Below are positions 9,383 through 17,577 of a stretch of 64,000 bases of DNA, in pieces (position 1 is the stretch's first letter; every line of letters begins with the position of its first letter). The notes under the pieces are model-generated. The model had not been told where the DNA came from, made no database searches, and saw only the letters and a list, made by a program, of their open reading frames with translations. Origin of the DNA: Mariniphaga anaerophila. GTDB lineage: Bacteria; Bacteroidota; Bacteroidia; Bacteroidales; Prolixibacteraceae. Made by a program: the position numbers and the translations under genes. The DNA lies in NCBI RefSeq assembly GCF_900129025.1, contig NZ_FQUM01000001.1, forward strand, positions 744,001 through 808,000. The letters are read 5' to 3'.

Positions 9383-10720
9383 TCATAAACGAGTTTTTTT
9401 TGTGGAGAACTCAATTAGTTTACCATCGGGATAAAATATTTCGTGGGTCGAACGGGGTTTTATTTTTAAGAAATGGTACTCTATAAACTTCATGTATTTC
9501 TCCCAGTCCATAGCGCTAATTCCATGGTAATCGGTTCTTAAGTTATACCCTATCGAACTTTCCATTATTACTTCACTCACAGCAGGTTGTGTGTCCGATT
9601 CAAAAGCAACCTTTTTACCGTACATTTCATAAACTGGTATTGAATGATAAGCAGCCAGCCAGGCTCCTTTTGTATCTGCCCATAAATCGTATTGCCCGCT
9701 TGTAATAAAAATGGGGCGTGGTGCAACGCAAGCCATCATCATATGCTGGTCAACCGGAAGTTCATCTACACGTCCTTTATACTTTTGTGCGTTAGGAGCA
9801 AGCCACCTGGGCAGCCATTCACACATGTTTTCAAGGGTTTCGCCAAACTCCCGTTTCCACAAAGCATCGCCTGCATGACCGGCAGTACAAGAGAGAACCA
9901 TACCCACTCGTTGGTCTTTTGCAGCGGCCCACATACCAGCTTTCCCAACCACCGATGCACCCAAAAGTGCTACCTGCCGGGGATGAAAACTTTTATCGGT
10001 CTCCAGGTAATCTAAAACAGTGCTAAAACCATAAGCCCATATCGACATCATTCCCCACTCATCGTCATTAATATTCGTTTGTCCCGGATGATAAAAAAGG
10101 TCTGCCAAAGCACCATGAAGCACCTTGTCCTGTTTTGTATCCCACTCGAAAAGCGCTCCTACATCTGTACCCACTAGTCCTATGCCGCGTAACATCATCT
10201 GTTTTATTGGCGGGTTGCCCCAAACCTTAAGCGAATGAGAATGAGGGTGCGAAACAACAAAGTTTCCCTCTTCTACTGCACCTCCGCTAAGTGTATACAT
10301 AATAGAAGGTACTGGTTTTTTAATATGATTTGGTACAAAAGTTACAATATGCATATCCCACGAGCCCACACTGTTTGAGAATGTGATGTTAATCTGTCGG
10401 CGTGTACAAAGCCCATCCATATAGCTGGGATCTTCACTCACAATGGTATATGTAGTTTTTACAGGGTCGGGAGGAACAGGAACTTTCCCATAAATATTCT
10501 CCTCAAAGAATTTTACTATTTCGGGTCTGCGAAATTTTTCCCATTGTTTTAGTGATGTAATTTTTTTTCCGTTAAAGGTGGTTAATAAATCGGGCAAGGT
10601 ATATTCAGGTACGTCACTTTCGTTCTGAATAGCTCCAAAAAATTTCCTGTCTTGTGTAAATACTGTTGTTGAAAAAAGTACTCCACATATGGTAATTATG
10701 GCAAATATCGTGTTCTTCAT
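9383..10720 (-). CDS. CE15-like alpha/beta-hydrolase esterase (paralogue A1)
   Basis: 445 residues with a signal peptide. The serine-elbow motif GASVVGK has Ser256, and a histidine is present in DYHGISAMDW near the C-terminus. Other family marks are SCTAGHAGDALWKREFGE, LPVDQHMMMACVAPRPIF and GQYDLWAD. These match carbohydrate esterase family 15 (glucuronoyl methylesterases, which cut esters of glucuronic acid), although the usual GCSRxGK is changed at the arginine. It is the last gene of a leftward set and starts 6 bp after its neighbour (paralogue B1). Paralogue A2 (13873-15219) has the same architecture and a similar tail (RSTHEIFYPDGKL). The catalytic residues are present, so it is probably active. 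The substrate is inferred only. Confidence 0.8.
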   Translation of the reverse strand: MKNTIFAIITICGVLFSTTVFTQDRKFFGAIQNESDVPEYTLPDLLTTFNGKKITSLKQWEKFRRPEIVKFFEENIYGKVPVPPDPVKTTYTIVSEDPSYMDGLCTRRQINITFSNSVGSWDMHIVTFVPNHIKKPVPSIMYTLSGGAVEEGNFVVSHPHSHSLKVWGNPPIKQMMLRGIGLVGTDVGALFEWDTKQDKVLHGALADLFYHPGQTNINDDEWGMMSIWAYGFSTVLDYLETDKSFHPRQVALLGASVVGKAGMWAAAKDQRVGMVLSCTAGHAGDALWKREFGETLENMCEWLPRWLAPNAQKYKGRVDELPVDQHMMMACVAPRPIFITSGQYDLWADTKGAWLAAYHSIPVYEMYGKKVAFESDTQPAVSEVIMESSIGYNLRTDYHGISAMDWEKYMKFIEYHFLKIKPRSTHEIFYPDGKLIEFSTKKTRL

Positions 10721-10726
10721 TGTCTT

Positions 10727-11971
10727 TTACTTTTTAAAATGAAATTCCATAAAATTGAGATACCTGTCCCAGTCTTCCTGAATAATTCCAGGTCCGGCTG
10801 AACGAATTGCATAAGAGAGGTGAATCCCCTCAACTGGTTCGTTTATTCTCGGACGTTGTTTGGCTGATTGTCCTTTTAGCCCATATAACTCATATACCGG
10901 GGTAGCATGATAAGTTGAAAGGTACTCTCCCATAGGGTCGCTCCAATTATTGGTTATACTACTGGTAACGTATAAAGGGCGCGGGGCAATACATGCCAAA
11001 AGCATGTGCTGGTCGATAGGTAAATCAGCTTCGTTACCTACATATTTTTGTGCGTTTTCGCATAACCAGCGTGGAGAACCCTGGGTCATATATTTTAGGT
11101 TTTCGCCATAATTTCTGCGCCAGAGTGCTGCGCCTGCAGCTCCTGAACATTGCGATAGTGCCATGGCAAAACGTTGGTCCTGGGCTGCTGCCCACAAAAC
11201 GCTCTGTCCGAATTTGGCAGAACCAAGCAAGGCAACTTTTTTTGAGTCTATATCTTTGTCAGTTTCCAAATAATCCAATGCCCTTGAAGCCTGCCAGGCA
11301 ATAGCTCCCAATACACCCCATTCGTCGGCACGGGGCATGCTCTGCTTGCCTTTATAAAAAAGCTTGTGTATTGTTTCACCACCAAACCTGATTTCGTCTT
11401 TTATTATTTCGCCGCCCTGAATAAATGCCAGTGCAAAACCACGGTCGAGGAAATGTGTTAATGGCATTCCATTCCTTAATTGTCCTAATCCTTGAATATT
11501 ATTAGCATTCAGATTTCCTTCGGCGCTGATTGCTGCTACCCGAAGCATGGCAGGTACGGGTCCATTTACGTTATTGGGAACATAAACTACCATGTGCATT
11601 TTCGCCGTGCCCCGGTTGTTACGAAACTTAATAAGTAAGTGTTTTCGTGTACATCTGCCCTGAATAAATTCGGGCTCAACACTCAACTCTTCATACTCTA
11701 CTTCTACCTCTTGCTCGGGTATTGGAGTTCCACCATATAAAGTACCGGCAAACATTGCCATAATCTGTGGTCTCCGAACTTTCTCCCACTCTTCAACCGA
11801 GTTTACTGCTTTTCCATCGATGCTTATCATTGGGTCAGGGAGCTCGTAAAAGGGCACCTGCGCTTCGTTGTAAATAACGTTATTGTCCCACTTCAAATTC
11901 TGCCCACAGAGCTGGGTTATCTGAACAAACAAAATGCCTGTTAAAAGGAAAATATTACTAATTGTCTTCAT
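10727..11971 (-). CDS. CE15-like protein lacking catalytic residues (paralogue B1)
   Basis: 414 residues with a signal peptide and the full CE15-like fold, closely related to the 415-residue paralogue B2 (15223-16470). Key positions are changed. The serine elbow reads GSAKFGQ, with Ala252 where B2 has Ser253. The histidine site reads SAGPGI, with Pro394 where B2 has His394. The D-x-W motif reads ITNNWSD where B2 has LSDNWAD. The rest is well conserved (LPIDQHMLLACIAPRPLY), and there are no stops or frameshifts. It is therefore probably a pseudoenzyme that may bind a uronate-bearing glycan or partner with A1. It lies 6 bp upstream of A1 and is surely co-transcribed with it. Confidence 0.8.
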   Translation of the reverse strand: MKTISNIFLLTGILFVQITQLCGQNLKWDNNVIYNEAQVPFYELPDPMISIDGKAVNSVEEWEKVRRPQIMAMFAGTLYGGTPIPEQEVEVEYEELSVEPEFIQGRCTRKHLLIKFRNNRGTAKMHMVVYVPNNVNGPVPAMLRVAAISAEGNLNANNIQGLGQLRNGMPLTHFLDRGFALAFIQGGEIIKDEIRFGGETIHKLFYKGKQSMPRADEWGVLGAIAWQASRALDYLETDKDIDSKKVALLGSAKFGQSVLWAAAQDQRFAMALSQCSGAAGAALWRRNYGENLKYMTQGSPRWLCENAQKYVGNEADLPIDQHMLLACIAPRPLYVTSSITNNWSDPMGEYLSTYHATPVYELYGLKGQSAKQRPRINEPVEGIHLSYAIRSAGPGIIQEDWDRYLNFMEFHFKK

Positions 11972-11988
11972 GTTAATTATTTGATGTC

Positions 11989-13812
11989 TTATTCAACTTT
12001 TTTATAAGGAAATTTCTTAAAATCAGCATATTGATACCCTTCTGTAATTGGTTTGAATATTTGTTCCTGTACATATTTAACATCCTTTTTCCATTTAAAA
12101 TGCCCGTTTATGTCGTTATGCTGATAGGCAAGGATTTCCTCGCAGGTTTTTTCCATTTTCTCTAACGAGGACTGAATCAGCTTATTAACATCGTCGTTGT
12201 GCGGATTGGTAAGGTAGTAACGAAACCCAAAATAAGCAGCGAAAGTACATTCGTATAATTTAGCCGTAAGCAAGGTTCGTTCGTAGAGGTACAATAACTC
12301 GTTATAGTTTTCAGTTGAATCAATTACTTTGCCAGCTTCCCTTACTTTTTCCAGCGCCCACGCAGCTTTCGACTCGCAAAAACGTTTTTCAGTTACGATG
12401 TACTCCAGGTATTCTGTGTTTATTTTCTCTCCCGGCGTAACCCATCCGTTTTCAATCACATAGTTTAATCTTTGCTCAATTTGTGACCAATGTGTATTTC
12501 CATTCTCATCAATGAATTGCCCGACCTTAAATCTTGGTGGAGTTAAATGCTCAATTACATCGCTCCAAAAATGGAATGTTTTATTCACATTATGCCCGAT
12601 TTTAATTGTTGGCGGGTCAATCCAAACACCGCTTACATGCCCCGAATATGAGTTTTGATTTTCCAGTTGCATACAGCTATGTTTGCCAATTTGAATCCCA
12701 AGCGTATAAAACATCGAAGCGATAATCTCATCCGATTCAAGAAAAACGTCCTTCAACAAGGGAACAGCTTTTTGCCCATATCTCTTTTCAATAAACTCCT
12801 CTACAATAACATCGGCAGTAAGTGTGGTGTCTTCGGCTATTCGCTTTAGAGCGTACATATTAACTTCGGTTGCCCTGCCTACATTTTGCGTAGAACCAAA
12901 TCGGTCGGTACGTGCAACGTATCCCATAACATTGGGGTGGCGGGCAAAATATTTCCAGCGTTCGATGGTTGTTTCGGGCAGAATACTGGCTACCACTCCT
13001 TGTCCATTATATTCATGTCCCAAGTCGAACTCAATCAGCATTTCTTTATCAAATTTATATATGAAATCGGATACCGGGTGAGGAAGAAAAAAATCGTGTG
13101 GTACTTCTTTTGTCATCACCTTTACATCAGGGTGCTTAACAAGGTTTACACAGCCAATCATAAATCCCAAAGCTTTTGGTGCATGAGTAAATGTTCTGAT
13201 GTATAATTCCAATCCTCTTTCATCAATAATTACACTTGCCACCGAATCTACCAGGCTTGCCAGTTTCTCCGATTCTGTTTTCAGTACTTCCGAAAACTGT
13301 TCCTCCACTTGTGCACCGGTTTCTACGAAGGTTAGTACAATGCCGCTAATACCCGGCACAGAATCGAGCATTGAGCGATAGTCATCTTTAATCCATTTCC
13401 AAAACCCGGGATTGTCGAGATTTATTAAACCATCTTTATTCTTGAACTTATCTGGATAATAATCGAGGCTATACAAAGCGTGGTCCCATATAAAAACATT
13501 ATTGATTCCCAATTCATGGGCATCCTTAATCAGCTTTCTGGTATTCATCAGTTTTCTGGGGTTCTCCCTAACGTCTTTAAGGTCCATCATTAAATCGTGC
13601 GAGAGCTGCAAATGGTTTATCTCATAATCGGGACAAGCGTCAATAGCTCTTGATGCCATTCCTATATTATTACTAAGGATATTCCATCCTCGAATATAAT
13701 TCTCTGCCATATTTACCTTTTTATCAGCTGTGTTCTTGTTTTTATTCATTACTTGCCCACATGCGGTAAGTTGAATCAGGATTATTATGGCTATGGATAA
13801 TTTAAATTTCAT
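11989..13812 (-). CDS. lipoprotein, GH67-like (alpha-glucuronidase-related) TIM barrel
   Basis: 607 residues with a lipoprotein signal (IIILIQLTACGQ, lipobox cysteine at about residue 18). A central region resembles GH67 alpha-glucuronidases: DFFLPHPVSDFIYKFDK, MLIEFDLGHEYNGQG, then RHPNVMGYVARTDRFG. A helical C-terminal domain follows. The usual N-terminal GH67 domain is not evident, so the match is distant. It sits between two pairs of CE15-like esterases in one leftward transcription unit. That supports action on glucuronate side chains at the cell surface or in the periplasm. Alternatives are another uronidase-type barrel or a family without an assigned function. Confidence 0.5.
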   Translation of the reverse strand: MKFKLSIAIIILIQLTACGQVMNKNKNTADKKVNMAENYIRGWNILSNNIGMASRAIDACPDYEINHLQLSHDLMMDLKDVRENPRKLMNTRKLIKDAHELGINNVFIWDHALYSLDYYPDKFKNKDGLINLDNPGFWKWIKDDYRSMLDSVPGISGIVLTFVETGAQVEEQFSEVLKTESEKLASLVDSVASVIIDERGLELYIRTFTHAPKALGFMIGCVNLVKHPDVKVMTKEVPHDFFLPHPVSDFIYKFDKEMLIEFDLGHEYNGQGVVASILPETTIERWKYFARHPNVMGYVARTDRFGSTQNVGRATEVNMYALKRIAEDTTLTADVIVEEFIEKRYGQKAVPLLKDVFLESDEIIASMFYTLGIQIGKHSCMQLENQNSYSGHVSGVWIDPPTIKIGHNVNKTFHFWSDVIEHLTPPRFKVGQFIDENGNTHWSQIEQRLNYVIENGWVTPGEKINTEYLEYIVTEKRFCESKAAWALEKVREAGKVIDSTENYNELLYLYERTLLTAKLYECTFAAYFGFRYYLTNPHNDDVNKLIQSSLEKMEKTCEEILAYQHNDINGHFKWKKDVKYVQEQIFKPITEGYQYADFKKFPYKKVE

Positions 13813-13872
13813 GTTATTACTATTTTTAGTTTTTAACGATATTCGATGGAACTTACCATCACTTTGTCTTCA

Positions 13873-15219
13873 TTATTTTACGATATGTTTATCTGACAAT
13901 TTATACGGATAATGGTCAAGCAGTTTGTTATCGGGGTAATAAATTTCGTGGGTACTACGTGGTTCAATTTTCATAAAATGGTATTCCATAAATTTCATAT
14001 AGTTTTCCCAGTCTTCCCATTGTAAACCATGGAAAGCAGTTCTCATTTCATATCCAATTGCACTTTTCAGAATTGTTTTATTTACCTTAGGTTGTTCTTC
14101 AGATTTAAAGGCAACATTTTGTCCGTACATTTTATAAACCGGCATTGCGTGATATGCGCCCAGGTAGGCTCCTCTTCCATCAGCCCATAAATCGTATTGA
14201 CCACTGCTAATAAATACAGGTCGTGGAGCAATACAAGCCAATAGCATGTGCTGGTCAACCGGCATTTCATTAATTTTCCCCTTATATTTTTGTGCATTGC
14301 GGGCAATCCATCGGGGCAACCATTCGCACATATTGTCAAGCGTTTCGCCAAACTGACGACGCCAGAGTGCATCTCCACCGTGCCCTGATGTAGCTGATAA
14401 AACCATGCCAAAACGTTGGTCGAGTGCAGCAGCCCACAGACTGGTTTTCCCAATTACGGAGCAGCCCAAAACCGCTACCTGCTTAGAATTAATATCATCA
14501 TCGGTTTCGAGATAATCCATACCACAACTTAAGGAATAAGCCCATATCGACATAATTCCCCATTCGTCGTTTTTGGTATTGGTTTGCCCGGGCTGAAAGA
14601 AAAGGTCAACAATTTTGCCATCAAGTACTTCTGCATCCTTTTTGTTTCCATCTACCAGTCCTCCGGTATCTGAAGCAACTAAGGCTATCCCCCTAAGCAT
14701 CATCTGCCTTATTGGTGCCCCCATGTTTAATTGTCCATACCTTTGAGGATTAGTAAGCTCAGGACCGTTGCCATCCACATTGGTATGTCCCATATATATT
14801 GCCGGAAATGGTCCTTTGAGATGGTTTGGTGTAAAAACCACCATATTCATTCTTACCGCACCTTTGCTATTCGAAAGCGTAACCATAACTCTTTTCTTGG
14901 TACACAAGCCTTCAAGAAAAGTTGTATCGACATTAAGCACCCGAAAGGTCTTTTTTATTGGCTCTGCAGGTGTGGGAATTTTTCCATAAATATTCTCCTC
15001 AAAGAACTTTATAAGCTCAGGTCTTCGGCGGTTTTCCCACGTTTTTACCGTTTTTATTTTCTTTCCACTAAAGGTAGTTAGTAAATCGGGTAATGTGTAT
15101 TCCGGAACATCGCTTTCGTTTTGAATAGCTCCAATATATTTTTTTTCATCCTGAGAAAAAAGCTGGGTAGAAAATGCAATTCCACATACTACCAATAGTA
15201 ATAATATTCGATTATTCAT
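13873..15219 (-). CDS. CE15-like alpha/beta-hydrolase esterase (paralogue A2)
   Basis: 448 residues with a signal peptide. The serine elbow is GCSVIGK with Ser254, very close to the canonical CE15 GCSRxGK. The other marks are SGHGGDALWRRQFGE, MPVDQHMLLACIAPRPVF, GQYDLWAD and a histidine in TAFHGLQWEDW. It is expected to hydrolyse an ester of a glucuronate residue. It is the counterpart of A1 (9383-10720): the two share the start motif GAIQNESDVPEYTLPDLL, the length and the tail. It starts 3 bp after the stop of B2, so the B-then-A pair order is repeated exactly. Confidence 0.85.
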   Translation of the reverse strand: MNNRILLLLVVCGIAFSTQLFSQDEKKYIGAIQNESDVPEYTLPDLLTTFSGKKIKTVKTWENRRRPELIKFFEENIYGKIPTPAEPIKKTFRVLNVDTTFLEGLCTKKRVMVTLSNSKGAVRMNMVVFTPNHLKGPFPAIYMGHTNVDGNGPELTNPQRYGQLNMGAPIRQMMLRGIALVASDTGGLVDGNKKDAEVLDGKIVDLFFQPGQTNTKNDEWGIMSIWAYSLSCGMDYLETDDDINSKQVAVLGCSVIGKTSLWAAALDQRFGMVLSATSGHGGDALWRRQFGETLDNMCEWLPRWIARNAQKYKGKINEMPVDQHMLLACIAPRPVFISSGQYDLWADGRGAYLGAYHAMPVYKMYGQNVAFKSEEQPKVNKTILKSAIGYEMRTAFHGLQWEDWENYMKFMEYHFMKIEPRSTHEIYYPDNKLLDHYPYKLSDKHIVK

Positions 15220-15222
15220 ACT

Positions 15223-16470
15223 TTACTTTTTATTAAAATGAAACTTCATGAATTTAATATATCTGTCCCAGTCTTTATAAAAATAGCCATGCCCTCCTGA
15301 ACGGATAACATACGATAGTGCTCTGTCTTCGGCAGGTTCGTTAATCCGAGGGCGCTCTTTGGTTGGCTGACCTTTTAATCCATACAATTCATACACAGGT
15401 GTAGCATGATGGCTTGAAAGATATTCTCCCATTGGGTCTGCCCAATTATCGCTTAGTCCGCTTGTTACATACACAGGACGTGGGGCTATACAAGCCAATA
15501 GCATGTGTTGGTCAACCGGTAAATCGCCTTCGTTACCAATATATTTTCGTGCATTACCGCACAACCAATGTGGAAAGCGAAACATATATTTCAGGTTTTC
15601 GCCAAACGACCTGCGCCAAAGTGCTGCACCGGCACAACCTGAGTTTTGTGAAAGAGCCATTGCAAAACGGGTATCTTGTGCGGCAGCCCATAAAGCGCAT
15701 TTACCTAATTTTGAAAATCCCAGAAGGGCTACTTTTGAATGGTCGACATCATTATCTGTTTCTAAATAATCCATTGCCCGTGAGGCTTGCCAGGCAATAC
15801 CTCCAATTACACCCCATTCGTCTGCTCTTGGCAGGCTTTGGTTTCCTTTATAAAAAAGCTTATGGATAGTGTTGCCACCAAAACTATTACCATCGCGAAC
15901 AGCTTCTCCGCCATTTATATAAGCAACTCCAAAGCCTTGATTTAAAAAATGAATTAGCGGAATTCCATTGCGCAGCCTACCATAACTCTGAATATTATCG
16001 GTTTCGATGCTTCCTCTATCTGCACCAGAAAAAGAAATTTGCAGCAATACAGGAACCGGTCCATTTACATGGTTAGGTAAATACACAACCATGTGCATTC
16101 CAACGCTTCCGCGGTGATTACTAAAATTAAAAAGCAATCGTTTTCTGGTGCATTTACCATCAAGAAATTTTTCGTCGGTATCCAAAAGTTCAAATTCTTG
16201 TTCAATTTCCTTTTCGGGTTGCGGCACCTTCCCGTAAATGGTGCTTGCAAACATTCCCATTATCTGTGGTCGGCGTATTTGCTCCCAGTCATCTACGGTT
16301 GCTACTCTTTTCCCTTCAACGGTTACCAATGGGTCTGGTAATTCATAAAATGGAACCTGCTTTTCGTTATAAATTACATTGTTTTCCCATTCCTTATCCT
16401 GTGCTACACTATTGGATTGAGCCAGAATAGAAATTATACTGAGAATAAATATTTGTCTAATTATTTGCAT
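15223..16470 (-). CDS. CE15-like alpha/beta-hydrolase esterase (paralogue B2)
   Basis: 415 residues with a signal peptide. The serine elbow is GFSKLGK (Ser253), the histidine is in SGGHGYFYKDW (His394), and the family marks LPVDQHMLLACIAPRPVY and GLSDNWAD are intact. It is the active-looking twin of paralogue B1, sharing NNVIYNE, VPFYELPDP and the WEQIRRPQIMGMFA region. It is the first gene of the leftward B2-A2-GH67-like-B1-A1 set. The presence of two diverged esterase types (A and B) suggests different ester contexts, for example different glycan or alcohol sides. Confidence 0.85.
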   Translation of the reverse strand: MQIIRQIFILSIISILAQSNSVAQDKEWENNVIYNEKQVPFYELPDPLVTVEGKRVATVDDWEQIRRPQIMGMFASTIYGKVPQPEKEIEQEFELLDTDEKFLDGKCTRKRLLFNFSNHRGSVGMHMVVYLPNHVNGPVPVLLQISFSGADRGSIETDNIQSYGRLRNGIPLIHFLNQGFGVAYINGGEAVRDGNSFGGNTIHKLFYKGNQSLPRADEWGVIGGIAWQASRAMDYLETDNDVDHSKVALLGFSKLGKCALWAAAQDTRFAMALSQNSGCAGAALWRRSFGENLKYMFRFPHWLCGNARKYIGNEGDLPVDQHMLLACIAPRPVYVTSGLSDNWADPMGEYLSSHHATPVYELYGLKGQPTKERPRINEPAEDRALSYVIRSGGHGYFYKDWDRYIKFMKFHFNKK

Positions 16471-16490
16471 TTATATTGTTTTTATAAAGT

Positions 16491-16847
16491 TTACTCGTTA
16501 AAGGAATAATCCGGTTTCTCTTTTTCCAGCAGCTCCCGGTAATCATTGTATATTCTGCAATCGTTATTCTCCTGTTTATCATCTGCCATTTTTTTAACCT
16601 TTTGGGCATTGTTTACATCCACATCGCAGGCAGCAATGAATTGTATGGGTGTTTTATGATGAAAGAACCAGTGTAAGTCTGACCTTCCTTGTTCGCCACA
16701 GCCAACAAGTACCATATTTAACCTGTCGCTTGGAGCAACAAAACCGTCTTTACCCAATGCCGAAGCACTTACAATTGTTGGTAAAAGAACTGTTCCGAGG
16801 GAAGCCCCACCAATGTGTTTTATAAATTTTCTTCTACTTGTATTCAT
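16491..16847 (-). pseudogene. Gfo/Idh/MocA oxidoreductase, N-terminal fragment
   Basis: About 118 codons remain of a normally 400-500-residue oxidoreductase. The start used is MNTSRRKFIKHIGG, a twin-arginine-like signal, with the hydrophobic core ending near residue 30. A Rossmann motif (LNMVLVGCGEQGRSD) and a strand ending AACDVD follow. The frame stops right after KEKPDYSFNE, before the catalytic EKP and H-x-W regions. It lies 20 bp upstream of the B2 esterase gene. It is too short to form an active enzyme. The sequence differs from the three intact homologues in the window, so it is a relic of a separate gene, left by a deletion. Confidence 0.85.
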
Positions 16848-16907
16848 TTTATATCCATTCAAATATGAATCAGATTTTAATCTATCTCTTTTGCGTTTTT
16901 TTTTATT

Positions 16908-17094
16908 TAAAGTCTCTCAGTCGTAACAGTAACTTTTTCTCCAAGATTTACGCTTGTAATTACAAAACTTGCCAGGCCGGAGACTTGGCTTCCTCGAAAG
17001 GAATATTGGAATAATCCGTGTAGCTCGTGCAAGAAAAAAAGCTAAAACTTAGTAGCAATCCCATTAAAATTATCATTGATTTTAAGTTTTTCAT
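16908..17094 (-). pseudogene. GH2-type lipoprotein N-terminal stub joined to an unrelated C-terminus
   Basis: A frame starting at 17094 encodes a lipoprotein signal (MKNLKSMIILMG...SFFSCTS) and the stretch YSNIPFEEAKSPAWQ, ending at 16960. It resembles the start of the intact GH2 at 19202-22468, where the signal is followed by [15 protein letters not shown]. At the TGGCAAG junction a second frame takes over and ends with VITSVNLGEKVTVTTERL at 16908. That looks like a true protein C-terminus, of a family I do not recognise. The natural reading is a large internal deletion that joined the first ~42 codons of one gene to the last ~22 of another. Confidence 0.6.
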
Positions 17095-17248
17095 AAAAGA
17101 GTAAGTTTATTCTTAATTAATTGCAGCTCCTGACTGGACAGTTTAATGATAACAGAATGAATCCTGGTCGAAGAGAAATTATTTTAATACTATTGTTTTT
17201 AATTTGCTCACAATTCTTTCAATTATCATTGCTATATATAATTTAATA

Positions 17249-17391
17249 ACCATTCCGGGTTCAGATACATCATACTCATTAAAGGGTTTACATACTTCTC
17301 ATGCAACGCTTCCCGGTATTGTAATGCTCTCTAATTTCAGTTCTACTTTTGAAGTGATATTCACAACTGTTTTCTCTGCCAGGCCTTGTGC
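17249..17391. repeat. 143-bp direct repeat, copy 1
   Basis: These 143 bases match 18975-19117 with only about 8 differences and no gaps. The two copies flank the oxidoreductase gene at 17567-18946 in the same orientation. On the minus strand one frame reads LAEKTVVNITSKVELKL, and a shifted frame reads EKYVNPLMSMMYLNPEW. The pattern looks like two coding pieces already joined before the block was duplicated. Confidence 0.85.
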
Positions 17392-17577
17392 CCACACTTC
17401 AGTATCCTTCCCTATATTGTTTTCATTTAGAGTAAGCTTTTTGAAATGTGTGAATAGCCCAACCAGTGCTGTTAATTCTGTTAAATCTACCTGAATTTCA
17501 ACGTCGGGGTTAATAATAAACTTATCACCGCAAAAACACTTTGAATCAAGTACCATTTCTACCTTCTTACAATTCAT
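17299..17577 (-). pseudogene. 92-codon frame, probably a gene remnant
   Basis: The frame has no signal peptide and overlaps the last 11 bases of the upstream oxidoreductase gene. Its first ~63 residues (FIINPDVEIQVDLTELTAL) look like a beta-rich protein fragment but match no family I recognise. The last ~28 residues (LAEKTVVNITSKVELKL onward) lie in the 143-bp repeat and recur in the frame at 18968-19195. Because the shared block switches frame midway, this is best seen as a C-terminal remnant after a deletion, not a functional small protein. Confidence 0.45.

Noticed and set aside
15414-15869. Long opposite-strand frames inside the esterase genes
   Set aside because: They are antisense shadows of conserved coding sequence with no family similarity.
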